Assembly (NCBI GenBank): GCA_024500155.1
Contig: CM044858.1
Coordinates: 32,407,786 to 32,471,785, forward strand
Length of the DNA: 64,000 bases
Origin: Chenopodium formosanum
Lineage: Eukaryota; Streptophyta; Magnoliopsida; Caryophyllales; Amaranthaceae
Reading direction: 5' to 3'
Part shown: positions 35,892 through 47,832 of the stretch, in pieces
Layout: each line of letters begins with the position of its first letter
How positions within the stretch are numbered: the first letter of the stretch is position 1
Notes under the pieces: generated by a model
What the model was told of the DNA's origin: nothing
What the model saw: the letters and a program-made list of their open reading frames with translations, nothing else
Databases searched by the model: none
Program-made: the position numbers and the translations under genes

Positions 35892-36531
35892 TCTATACTA
35901 ATATATTAAAAGGCGTTTATAAAAACGTCTATGCGCCACGTAGCCTCTTCCAAATTACGCCATGTCACTTCACCAACAATTCATGACGCCACGTCACTTC
36001 ACAAATATTTGACGGGGCCATGTCACCTACCCAATATCTCCACATACCACACCATCACTAAATAAAAAAAAATGATGATAAGAGGATTTGAACCCGAAAC
36101 CACTTACAACAAAATTGACTCTTTATCCATCTAAGCTAATTATTGAACACATTATAATTATGAAAAAGAAATATATATAACGGTAAACCATATGGTTTAA
36201 TTATTACAAAAAAACACATATTTATTTCCTATTTCACTCTTTATTCCCTACTTCGTACTCCGCATATTAAAAAGCATTCCAAAACCTCTTATTACACATA
36301 TTACTATTTAACCATCTAAGCCAATATCAACTATGTTATTTGTATAGAAAAAAATTCACATAAGTGCAAACCACAAGGATCAATTAAAAAATAAAAAAAA
36401 CTATATTTAAAGAATAACTCAATTTTGGTTTGACAATGACATTTGCAGTTTTGAAAAGCCTTCTAAAAAATTTATTGATTTTACGTCTACAACAGTAGCA
36501 ACTCAGGGCAACGCCCGGGGTCACTCATTAG
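35892..36531 (+). mobile_element. Non-autonomous Helitron in the Mutator-like element
   Basis: It starts TCTATACTAATATATTAAAA after A (35891) and ends with a hairpin GGGCAACGCCC, then GGGGTCACTCATTAG, followed by T (36532). It thus sits between A and T as Helitrons do. The terminal TTAG departs from CTRR by one base. No Rep/helicase is present. The 5' end matches the Helitron at 250. Confidence 0.8.
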
Positions 36532-36702
36532 TGTATCATTAAATGTTCATTTCAAGAGCTATGTGTAAGTTTTATAGTAAGATGAATGCAAATACATACG
36601 TCTTAGTATTGTATTTATATAAATAAAGAGTTGTTAAAAATAATTTCCAATATAAAATAAATTCAATTTAATTACAATAATAATGCATTTCCATACAACT
36701 AT

Positions 36703-38023
36703 CACTACTAGAAAACTGCTGTTTTTCGACGGAAAAAATCCCTCGAAAACACCTTGTTTTCCGCCAGAAAACCTGTTTCCGACGGAATTCCGTCGAAAAC
36801 TGTCGTTAGAAAACCCTTCGTAGGAAAATCGACCTTTTCCGACGGAATCCTTTTGTCGGAAGAGATTTTTCTGCACCAGAAGATTCCGTCGAAAATTTCC
36901 GACGGACACAAATCCGCCGGAAAATTCCGACAGAATTTCCGTCGGAAACTGATTTATTGAAATTAAAAAAAAAAAACGCCGCGTCACCACCGGCGTGGCG
37001 TAGCACCACCTCGAAACACCACCAGCCCTTAACTAACCCTGAGCGCAAACCGCCACTCCTCAAATTAACCAAGATCCAGCCACCACCACCACCGAACCCT
37101 AACCCAGAACAACCCAAATCAGCCACCATTGCCGAACGGCCCGAACCCTGACTCAGATGCAGCCAAATCAGCCACCACCACTGAACCCTAACCCAAAACC
37201 ACCCAAATCAACCACCATCACCGAACCCTAACCCAAATTCACCAACTACTACCACCGAAAACTAACCCTGATCCACCAACCACAACCACCGCACCTAAAA
37301 CCACCCAAAAACCAGACCCACAACCACTCAAAAATCACAATTAACTTAGCAAAAAATCAAGAAAAAAGAAAGAAAATTATAAACAAGAAAATATATATAC
37401 CTTATAAAAATCGAAAATGACCTTGATTTTGAACTCGAATTTGGTTTTAAATGGCCAAATTCGACTATGAAAACTCTAGATCTAGAATTTTCAAAGTCGA
37501 ATTTGACCTAAAAACCTTTAATTTGTTAACCCTTGATAAAAATTGTTGTTGATGTCGGTAAATGTGGTGTTGTTGGTGATTATCAAAAGAGTCAAAGAAG
37601 ATGAAAGAAAGAGAAGAGGAAAGAGAAGCGACCAGGGGAAAGAAAAGAACGAACCCAGAAATGCAGAGAGAGAAGGAGATCGAAGAATAGGGGAAACGAA
37701 CGAAAAACCAGGAACCCAGAAAAGGAGAGAGAGAGAAGGAGAATATGAGAGAAGAAAAAGAGGCGGAAATACACAATGGGGAAGGGGCAGCGTCATTTTA
37801 TGGTTTTGTAAAAAATAAAAAAGGGTTTTTTTTTAAATATATTCCAACGGAAAAATCCGTCGGAAAGCACATATTTTCCTACGGAATATATTTCCGTCGG
37901 AAATTTCCGACAGATTTCCGACGAAATTGTTAAATTCGTCGGAAATATCCGACGAAATGAAAATCCGTCGGAAATTCCGACGGAATTTCATGTCCGTCGG
38001 AAATCGCCTGTGTTCTCGTAGTG
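36703..38023. mobile_element. Non-autonomous CACTA element
   Basis: The ends are CACTACTAGAAAACTGCTG on the left and, inverted on the right, CACTACGAGAACACAGGCG. The duplication TAT lies at 36700-36702 and 38024-38026. Subterminal arrays of TTTCCGACGGAA in both directions (36720-36955, 37840-38005) are where a TNPA-like protein would bind. The interior (36960-37800) contains proline-coding repeats (CACCACCGAACCCTAACCCA) and a purine-rich block. It might be a captured host fragment; no transposase is present. Confidence 0.9.
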
Positions 38024-38026
38024 TAT

Positions 38027-39685
38027 ACTATTACATGTAATTGTTTCATAAACACGAAAGTGAACATTATTGTTTGGGCAGTCCAAAGACTATCATGAAG
38101 TCGGTTTGAACATTTAGGTTATTTTTGTTTATGAACATATTCCTTTTGTAATACGAGCATTGAATTTTGTATCATTGATCATTAATGAATTGTTTACTTT
38201 TCATAAGGAAGAGCAATCAATATTAGAAATATCATATACATACTAGATGTTTTGTATCATAATCTAGCTACCAATATTAGAATGAAATTCATAAAATAGA
38301 AATATGCATTTATGTAGCTTCCAAAATGTCAAAATCTGTCTATTAAAATGAACATCGTCTCTTATATTTAATGTGTGGTATTAATATTCAAAGAACATTT
38401 TACAACATAAAAAATGAACAAGTATTAAACTTGAATGAATATCTTTAAATGTGTAATTGTACATTTAATAAAATTCAATTAAACATATATTAAAATAATT
38501 ATCTACATATATATATGTGAATGAACATTTACCCAAATGTAAATGAACATATGTTATTGTAAATATAAACATAATATCCCTACCTTATAAAAAGTGGGAG
38601 ATTTTTCTTATGAATAGTGCACGGACTATTATACCCCTCAAAATGTTTTTTTTACCTTCTTACTCCTAAGTGTAATTTTGTAATTTTTCTTAACACCCAT
38701 CAATTAATTAGAAATTAAATGAAGAATGGAATAATAAATTTTAAACTATTCTATATTTATTTTAATGGGGGTCATAATTTTATTACATGACAATATTAGT
38801 CACTAGACATCGAAAGGTTGTTGCCTTTGTGGGAGTTTTTTTTTTCTATATATTGTGAAGGTCAAAATTAACGACTTATACATAATTGTGTTTAAAAAAA
38901 TTGAAACTGATGAAATTAATCTGTGATTATGCCGAAGTAGATGTACAAGAAAGAAAGGAAACCAAACTAACTACGGTGAAAAGAAAAGAAAGAAAAAAGG
39001 GATTCAAAGGAATTATGGGTAGCATAGGGTTAATTTATTGCAAAACCAAATTGTTAGAAGCATTTTGTCCGAGTTTATTTTCTGATTATCTGTTAACTTT
39101 TGTGCACTGTGAAATCATGTGTATCTTAATACTATTATGTATTAATGCCACTACTATATATGTATTGTGATGTACCATGTATTGCTATATTTTGTACCTT
39201 TTTGTTTCCAATTAGGTCAATGAGCACAAAAGATATATTAATATAATAAATTCCTGTAAAAAGTGTTAGCACATTGTGTTTTTTTAGTAATTAAATAAGG
39301 GTGTAGCATGTTGTATCACATTTTCGAGAATATTTTACGACATTAAAGACGAGAGCCTTTGGCAGCGAACGATAAACTCCATGTGAAGTGCAAACACAAG
39401 CCAAGAAAATTAAGGCTAAGCAATAGAGAGAAATTCCTTTATCCGTCCATTAACTCCTTGTCAAGTGCAAACATAAGCCAAAAAAAATTAAACCAAAAGG
39501 GCTGGCCACTTTGCGCGCAACGCGCGCTTTGGCTGTCCTTGTCAATATAAAAATGAACTTCAATTACCATTTCTATACATTGTCGTTTAATACATTTCGT
39601 ATAAATAACAGGTATATAAAATCATCTTTCTTGTGTGTTGTTTTTAATACATATCCTTTCTCAATATATACATCGATGTCTTCTA
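38027..39685. other. Mutator-like core, AT-rich, no gene seen
   Basis: ATGAACAT/TGTTCATT motifs are frequent. The longest open frame (38886-39170) matches no family I know and lacks composition typical of a gene. A small palindromic GC patch (TTGCGCGCAACGCGCGC) lies at about 39511. Confidence 0.5.
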
Positions 39686-39690
39686 CTTTC

Positions 39691-40197
39691 TGTTTTGGGT
39701 GTTTTTGTCCCTTGGGAGAGTTACAACTCGAAGACTGGTCCTGCTGACTCTGTACCAGCAAAAACAACGGAGACACCGGTTGGGTGGTGCTCCGCCTCCA
39801 ACGCTCAAGTTAGTAACTTGAAGGAGAATAAAAAGTGCGGAAATTTAGGTGGGGATCTGCTTGGATTCCAAGCTCGGGTGTTCTCTGATGAGAGAGAAAG
39901 TAGGATGTAATAAATGATTGTAAATTTCTGGATGTCCCCCATTTTGGGGGAATATCTCCCTATTTATAGGGTCATTGGGAAAAGTGCCCCTCCTTAGGTC
40001 ATTCTGACCTAGGGCTGATGGGCTGCGCCGCCAAATAGCGGATTTTTGGGGAATTGGGCCCTTGAAGGCCGCAATTCTAAGAGAGTATCTGGAGAGGCCA
40101 CGTGTCAGCTGGAGATTGGTCAAGGATGACCTGCCAGCCTCTGACACGTGGCACCTCCTCATTGGTCCACTTGTCAAGGGTAAAAATACCCCAAACA
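39691..40197 (-). repeat. Element Z 3' LTR (left)
   Basis: Read on the minus strand it begins TGTTTGGGGTATTTTTACCC and ends ACCCAAAACA. The sense TATA box (minus strand TATAAATAGG) lies at about 39975. Two G-boxes (40099 and 40145) lie upstream of it. A polypurine tract (minus strand GCGAGGGGCAAA) abuts it at 40198-40209. Confidence 0.92.
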
Positions 40198-40333
40198 TTT
40201 GCCCCTCGCATATGGCACGTGGCAAGCCACGTGGCGCTTGTGACACGTGTCAGCCCATGAAGGGTGAACAGTGAAAACGGCTATTTTTTGACAGTGGTGA
40301 CGGGGATTCGTGCCGTTTCACCCCCTATAAATA
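40099..40333 (+). promoter_or_regulatory. Antisense promoter of Z: five G-boxes and TATA
   Basis: CACGTG occurs at 40099, 40145, 40216, 40228 and 40244, several inside longer palindromes such as TGACACGTGTCA. TATAAATAG lies at 40326-40334. The first two G-boxes are in the LTR and may also serve the LTR promoter, which fires the other way. G-boxes bind bZIP and bHLH factors in plants. Confidence 0.7.
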
Positions 40334-40775
40334 GGGATTTACCCCCCCTCTCTCCTCTTCCCTTTTCATAATCTTGACTTTTTAGAGAGAGAAAGAGAGT
40401 TTTCTAGAGAGAGGTGCTCTGATCCCGGTTGCGTTTAAGCAAGTTCAAGATTTCCGTGTGCTCTTTCGAAGTCACCCGGTCACCGGTTGCTTTGCCGTTT
40501 TCAGATTTTCAGAACTCAAAGTAAGGTAACTATCCGTTTCCTTCTTTAAGTATTCTTCTTTTTCTCTCTTTAGCCTGTATACACTCGTTTCCGGTTGTAT
40601 ACATTAATTTTTCAAAAAAAAAATGAACTCTCCATTTGCACACACGACACTGCCTAGGACGCTCAGCCGGTCACCAGGGACGGCTGAGTCTAGAACCGGG
40701 GGTGCCTTGTCTGGAGTTTCTGGAGTGCTTTGCTCATCTCCGGCTTCTTCCCTCTCTGTGTCTGTGCAGGACACA

Positions 40776-43471
40776 ATGGCCAGAACTAAGCAACCGGCTA
40801 CAAAGCCCAGCAGGCGGCGCACTAGGGAAGTGCCCGCAAGTGAAGTAGTGAGGGAGGAGGACTATGAGGCGGCTGAGCAAAGCAACTCAGCTGAGGACAC
40901 CCCGTCTACCTCCAGCAACAGCGACTCGAGGGGAGACGGTGAGGAGACCGCCTCCTCTCCAGACCAACCAAATAACTCAGCTGAAGAGGCTGCTGAAGAG
41001 GGGAAGGATCCGGCTCTGAGGGAGAGGACCTTGCTGAGGCTTATCGCCAAACAGCAAAGAAAGAAGTAAACCCGGATCCAACCAAGACCCGGATGAAGCC
41101 TGGAGACAGGGCTCTTCTTGCAAGCGGCTTTGAGGCTTTCAAACAACAACATCCCTTTGGGGATGACTGGGATATTATCGTCCCTCCGGCTGATGCTGTT
41201 CTAGCCTGGGGGGATGAAATTGAGAATGCAGACAACTACTTTGTCTGCTATGAGGCGGTGATAGAAGCCGGCCTCCGCTTTCCCCTTCACAGAGGCATCC
41301 GGAAGATCCTGAAGGGGTATGACTTGGAAGTGTGGCAATTAACGCCTAACTCTTGGGTCAATATCTTGAGCTACATCGCCGCCTGCGAGCTCCAGGACAT
41401 TGAGCCTAGCTTCACCGCCTTCGCCCACATGCACTACCTCAAAAGTGCCCCGGGCGGATATGGAGCGTGGTACACTATTTCCACGCTCCCGGAATATCTG
41501 ATGACTTTGGACAAGGTGTCCAAGTGGGGAGGCTGGAAAGACAAGTGGTACTTGGTCTCCTCCCCTCAAATACGAATAAACAAGATCCTCTGGCGCTACA
41601 ACAAAGAGCCGGCTTTGGTGGGCCAAAAGTGTATACGCCCAACTCTCACTGCCAAAGCCCGGGAGCAAATAATAGAGCCGGAGTTCTTCAAGACAACAAC
41701 TGAGCCCTTGGGGGATGGGACTCACATAGTTGTTCCAAGGAACTGGATCCCCCACCCGGATTTCTTTGCGGATGAGAGATTCTTGTCCGCCTGCGGGTTG
41801 AGCCCTATGTTTCCAAAGGGTAGATACACTTACCCACCCGGCGGTCTTCCGCCTGCAATTTTAACTTTCATTGCTTTGATCTTTTTCTTGCTCTAACACT
41901 TTCATGTTTTTCTGCAGAGGAAGCAAGGAGAATGGTTGATCCGGCCAAGACTCCGGCTAAGTCTGCGGCTCAGCTCCGCAAGGAAAATGTCTTGGCCAAG
42001 AAGGCCATCATTGAGGCCAAGGAGGCCAAAAAAGGCGGGGTAAGATAACTTCAACTCTTCTTGAAACTTTTCAAGTTCTTTTGATTCCGGATGACTTATG
42101 TTTTCCTTGTGTTTTTGCAGGCTTCAACTGGTATCCTCCCCCGCTCCGTAACAAAGGTCTTAAAAAGACCTGGGGATGAGAACCTTCAGAAACCGGCTGC
42201 TAAAACCGGGAGGAAGGCAACCTCAACGGTCTCTGGCACTAATGCCAAAGGCCACCTAACAACCGGGGGAAAGGGCCCCGAAGCCATGGAAACTCTGAGT
42301 GAAAACTCAGAGAAGTCAAAGAGAAAGCCGGATGCTACTGAAGCATCGAAGGATGGCGAGCCATCCAGGGCTGCAGGTGGAGGAGCCGGCGAGGGTCGAC
42401 TCCAAAGGTAAGATTGAGATTCCTTGGCCGCTTGATTTTATGCGCGTCAAGACTATGACTGACCCTTTCGGGGGTTCCGTGAGTAGCCGGCAAAGAATGA
42501 ATGCCAAATATGCTGCTAGTCTCTCACCAAGTACTTCTTATGCTGCAGATGCTACTTCTGCCCCGGACCTGGCGGGGTTTGGCAAACGGATGGTGAGGAC
42601 TCTCACCCAAACGGAGAAGAACTCCATACCTAACCGCCATGAGGTCGACTTCGACCAGATTCTGGGGCAGCTGGCGGAGGTAAGTGAAACTTGCCCCTTA
42701 TCTTTTTTCATTTCATTTCATTTCATTTTTCAATTTTGCTAAGTGTTTAGTTTTCCGGATGACCTTGCTCAGGTTATGGTCCGGGTGGATGGGCTCCGGG
42801 TGCCATTCCGGAAGAAGCAGGAAGAGGTAACTGATGCCAAGAGAAGGGCTCAAGCCAATCTCAACTCTACTGAATATGCCTATATTAACTTTGATGTTGA
42901 GATTAAAGCCCTCGATTTGAAACAGGAGGAGCTGGTCAAGACTTTGACGGCTGCCAACGATAAGGCTAACAGCCGGATCAGCGACTTGGATCTCCAGCTG
43001 AAAACTGCCGGCTCCAACCTCAAAGCCTTGGAAGGAGCTGACAAAGAGAATGCTGATCTGAAGAAGGACAAGTCCCGGCTGATTGCTGAGCTTGCCACTC
43101 TGGAGAGTCAGCATGCTAAGGAGCTCAAGGCTGAGCAAGAACGGCTCATCAAAGAGAATGAGCGGGATAATGAGATCCGCCTCCGGATGGCCTGGGGGCT
43201 TCTCTACCCTGAGGTAGACTTTGATGTCTACAAACTGAGGTATGACTACGCCACTGTGGCGTATGATGCCAAGGTTCTTGGGGATCCTGCTCCGCCTCGA
43301 TTTAAGCCCTGGGCAGCTGAGAATGGTGCTCAGGTCTCGGACACTGAGGAGCCGGACCTTGATGAGATAATAAAGGAACTGGACAACAAGGACAGCCAGC
43401 CTGAAGAGGCTGTGGTTCCAGATGATGTTCCTTCAACCACTCCAGCCCAGCCGGAACAGCCCCAAGCGTAG
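40776..43471 (+). pseudogene. Antisense gene of element Z, four coding exons, H3-like N-terminus
   Basis: A CTGTGCAG splice acceptor (AG 40768-40769) lies just before ACACAATGGCC, an ideal plant start context, so I start at 40776. An in-frame upstream ATG at 40623 is probably in the 5' UTR intron. Proposed exons: 40776-41819, 41918-42039, 42121-42679, 42773-43471. The protein begins MARTKQPATKPSRRRTREV, then an acidic Ser/Glu stretch. Next comes a domain like the 'putative gypsy type transposon' family (FPLHRGIRKILKGYDLEVWQ, LTPNSWVNILSYIAACEL). A linker and a long C-terminal coiled coil (about 42830-43190) follow. Frameshifts near 41030 and 42380 break this copy. Function unknown. Confidence 0.65.
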
Positions 43472-44600
43472 CTCTCCTCCTTTTCTGCGGCTGTATGCCA
43501 ATCATTTTTTTTTGTTTTTCAGCGGCTGTGTGCCAACTTTTACTTTTCCGGCCTGTGCGCCGAGTATTTGTGTAATTTCTTTTTTATCTCTGTATACCGG
43601 ATGTGGATCCGGCTAACAATCATTCCTGGCCTTGAGCCAGTTTATTTATTGAAGTATACCGACTTAGTCGGTTTTCTTATACTTGCACAATTTTTTCAAT
43701 TTTTTCAGTTTTTTCACTTTTGCATATATACTCAATATATACTTGTGAATTTGCCTATCTTATGAAAAGCATGCGGCAGGTACAAATCCGGCTGTCCTTG
43801 CCCCTGGGCGGCTCTGTGGTTGGTTTAATCTGATCAAGGATTGATTGTCTTGGAAACTTCTCATACTTTAAAGAGTATAGGATGTTTGTAGGACAATCAA
43901 TCACAATAGTGATTGCCCCAAACCAAGTACATAGCCGGCCAAATGACAGACATACAGCCTCTGCCCCAGTCGGTATCAAACTGCCTGGGTATTCTTTATA
44001 GCTATTACGCAGAAAAAGGTGTTGCCCTAAAAGTGCGCAACTTGAAGAAAATTTTACTAAGTAAAAACTTATGATGGTACTCCGGCTGATACTTGCAGGC
44101 AGCCGGAGTTTTTACAACCAAAAGTCATTTGGAAGAAATAACATGGTCAGACAGCTATGAGTTGGCTGGTCTAGCCACTCAATCTTTGCCACCTGCATGG
44201 GTACATAGAACGAGCAAGGTGGCTGTTCTCTGCGACGATTGCACCCGAAGGGGTGTCGCCGGACGCCTTTATCCATAACAGGATAGACGAATTTGTAAAA
44301 AAAGACAACCGTCTAGCCTTTGGCTTCTGGTCTAGTTGGAGACCGGTTGCATAGCCACTAAACGGTTTTGTGCTTAGCTTAAGGATCCGGCCATTGGCCT
44401 CTTGTCACTATGGACTTTTGATTTTATATACTAAGTATCAAACTTAGTTTTTTATCTGGCCATTGGCCTCAAGTTATTCTCATATTAAATTTGCTACTAA
44501 ACTTTTCAACATCTATATGGGTAAACCCAGACGGAAATAAAAAAGACAATAAATGAAACAAAAGCATTTCTCATTAATACTTCTTGTTACAAAAAACTTT
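43472..44600. other. Spacer between antisense gene and pol of Z
   Basis: No gene was seen. The stretch is rich in CCGGCT/AGCCGG words like the rest of Z, and presumably holds the 3' ends of the convergent antisense and pol transcripts. Confidence 0.55.
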
Positions 44601-44607
44601 ACAATAC

Positions 44608-47600
44608 TCAAAAGTAGTACTTTTTTAAGTTATCTACATTCCAAGTTCTAGGCAGGCGTCTACCTTCTGGGGTTTCCAGGCGGTATGTGCCATCCCTGAC
44701 TTCTTCATAGATCCGGTAGGGGCCTTCCCAATTAGGAGTTAGCTTTCCAAGCTCATTGGCCCTACCGGTTGCCTCCATTTTCCGTAACACAAAATCGTCC
44801 ACTTTCAAAGGACGTTTGTGCACTCTTTTGTTGTAGGCTCTCGTCATTCTCAGACGGCATATCTCATGTCGCAGGGCAGCATTGCCCCTGCGTTCCGGGA
44901 GGGAGTCCAATGCCAGCCGCATGGCCTCCCAATTTGCCTCTTCATCATAGAGCATTACTCTGAGCGTGGGCTCATAGTGTTCAATGGGTAGAACGGCTTC
45001 AGCCCCGTATACCATGAGAAATGGGATTTCTCCGGTTGACCCCTTGGTAGTTGTCCGGATGGCCCAAAGGACATGAATTAACTCTTCAGCCCATAGACCA
45101 CCGGCTCTTTCAATTTTCTTTTTAATGCCGTCTGAGATGAGTTTGTTGAATGCCTCAACCTGACCATTTGCTTGAGGACGGCCGACTGAGGCAAAGTAAC
45201 TTGAGATACCCTGATCTCCTAACCAAGTCTTGAGCTGAGGCGTCTCAAACTGAGGGCCGTTGTCAAATACCATAGACATTGGTACCCCAAACCGGGTGAT
45301 AATATTTTTCTAGATGAAAGAGATGACATCCTTTGTCTTGATATTCTTAACTGCCTCCGCCTCCACCCACTTGGTGAAGTAGTCCACAGCCACCAAGATA
45401 TAGCGCTTTCCGCCTGGAGCAGGCGTATAAGGACCTAAAATGTCCATGCCCTACTTAGCAAACGGGACTGGGCTGTGGATTGCCGTCATATCAGTAGTCG
45501 GGCGATGTATTAGCTTGCCAAACCTCTAGCATTTATCACATTTCTTCACAAATTCTTTGGCGTCTACCTCAAGGGTAGGCCAAAAGTAATGCCGCCTGGC
45601 TCTAACGGCTAGGGACTTGCCGCCTATATGGGAGGCGCAAAATCCCGCATGCAGCTCTTCGAGTACCTCCTTCCCTTTTTCTGGGGTAACACATTTCAAC
45701 AAGGGCTTGAGGAAACCAGCCTTGAAGAGTTCTCTGTTTCTCAACTCGAAGTTTTCTGCTCTCTTTTTCATGACGGCTGCCTCCTGAGGTGAATCAGGGA
45801 GCGTGCCGTCTACAAGATACGCCCGGATGTCATCCATCCAAGTAGAACTTCGATCCAGAATTCCAATGGGCTCTTCATAAATGCTTCTTTTTTCAAGAAC
45901 TTCCCAAAAGACTGACCGAGGCGTATCATGGCAGGCGGATGCCAATTTTGACAGTGCATCCACCGGGTGGTTATCTGACCGGGGCACTTGATTCAATCTG
46001 AATTCCTCAAGTGTCCCAGCCTCATCTTTGACAGCTTGAAGATATTTGATCATAGCCGGATGGGTCGCTTCATAAGTGCCCTCATACTGGCTAACAACCA
46101 ACTGAGAATCAGAATGGGCGTCAATCTTTGTTGCCCCTGCTGCCTTACACATGCGGATTCCGGCTAGCAGGGCTTCATACTCCGCCTCGTTATTTGAGGC
46201 CTGAAACTTGAACCGTAGTGCATACTCATATCTATCTCCTTCTGGAGATTCACAAACAATGCCTGCACCACAGCCGTTCTTTGTAGAGCTCCCATCTACA
46301 TACACCTTCCAAACCTGATCAACATTATCCGGAAGAACCGGACGAGTCATTTCAACAATGAAGTCGGCAAACGCCTGACCTTTCACTGTTTTCCTTGGTT
46401 CGTAGGAGATTTCAAGACTTTGCATTTCAATAGCCCATTTCAACATTCTGTCGGATGACTCCAGAGTGGACATTGGCCGCTTGAGGGGCTGATCGGTGTA
46501 GATTACCACCGGATGTGCCAGAAAGTATGGCTTCAACTTTTTGAAGGCCATATATAGAGCAAGACCAAATTTTTCCACCATGGGGTACCGGAGTTCAGCA
46601 TTTTTTAACACATGGCTAATGAAGTATACCGGGAGCTGAGTACCGTCTCGTTCAGCAAGGAGAACGGCACTGAGAGCATGGTCTGAGATGGCTAGGTACA
46701 TGTACAACTTCTCTCTAGGCAAAGGACTAACAAGCCTTGGCAAAGAGTGTAAGTGTTCTTTCAATTTTTTGAATGCCGCCTCAACATCATCCCCCCATTC
46801 AAATCTAGTCTTCTTCCTGATTGCTTGGAAGAAGTAAAGGCATTTGTCACCTGACCGGCTGAGGAATCTCCCCAAGGCGGCCAGGCAACCGGTGAGTCTC
46901 TGAACTTCCTTGACAGTGCGGGGTGACTTCATGTCAATTACCGCCTGTATCTTCTCAGGGTTAGCCTCTATCCCCCTTTGATCAATCAGGAATCCGAGAA
47001 ACTTCCCAGACTCAACACCAAAGACGCATTTCTTAGGATTTAACATAACCTTATGCCGCCTGAGTGTGGTGAAGGTTTCTCGGAGATCAGCAAGGTGATC
47101 CGCCTGCTGCTTGGATTTGACTATCATGTCATCAATGTACGCTTCTACGTTCCTCCCAATTTGATTAATGAAGACTGTATTAATCATCCGTTGGAACGTA
47201 GCCGGCGCATTCTTTAAGCCAAACGGCATCACAGTATAACAGAATAACCCCTGATCAGTGACGAAGGCCGTCTTTTCTTAATATTTTTTCCACAGAGGTA
47301 TCTGATGGAAGCCGGAATAGGCATCCATAAAACTCATCAAGGCATGACCGGCTGTTGAATCGACCAAGCTGTCAATTTTTGGAAGTGGATAACTATCCTT
47401 TGGGCATGCCTTGTTGAGATCTGTGTAGTCTACACACATCCGCCAGGTACCATTCGGCTTCTTTACAAGCACAACGTTTGCCACCCAGTTGGGGAAATTA
47501 CAAGGCCGAATGAACCTGGCATCCAACAGCTTTTTTACTTCGGCAGCTGCCGCCTGACTTCTTTCCTCACCGTGGTTCCTCTTCTTTTGCCGGATGGGCT

Positions 47601-47630
47601 TCATTTTGGATCCACGACGAGTTTGTGGAC
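44608..47630 (-). pseudogene. Element Z RT, dual RNase H and integrase
   Basis: A single frame covers RT (KPNGTWRMCVDYTDLNKACP, MPFGLKNAPATFQRM, YIDDMIV), a first RNase H/tether (YLAISDHALSAVLL), a second RNase H (VYVDGSSTKNGCGAG, NNEAEYEALLAG, HSDSQLVV, HPVDALSKLAS) and integrase. The integrase has the HHCC finger (HAGF, SHIG, CDKC) and D-D-E residues (GMDILG, FDNGPQF, VEAFNK), ending at NLKKYYF. Stops: TAA 47278-47280 and TAG at about 45526, 45452 and 45311. The last three fit CAG to TAG and TGG to TAG. There is no frameshift. This is the replicase and integration enzyme of Z. Confidence 0.92.
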
Positions 47631-47832
47631 AGCGAGATCCGGGCTGATGCCTGGCATCTCTTCCACTTCAAAGGCAAACACATCTTTGAATTCTTTCAGC
47701 AGAAGGTGCAATTCTGCACCCAGAACAACATTAGCAACCGTCCCAACCTTAACAGTTCGCTCTGGACGGCTATCGTCTAGAACAAGATCAATACTTTCAC
47801 TAGCCGGTTGGGGACAGAGCTCCTCTAACCGT

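Noticed and set aside
37465..37818. Ser/Phe-rich and Arg/Glu-rich frames in the CACTA element
   Set aside because: Low-complexity translations of one purine/pyrimidine-biased block on both strands.
38886..39170. 94-residue frame in the Mutator-like core
   Set aside because: No recognisable domain and no promoter or intron signals; kept only as non-coding core.
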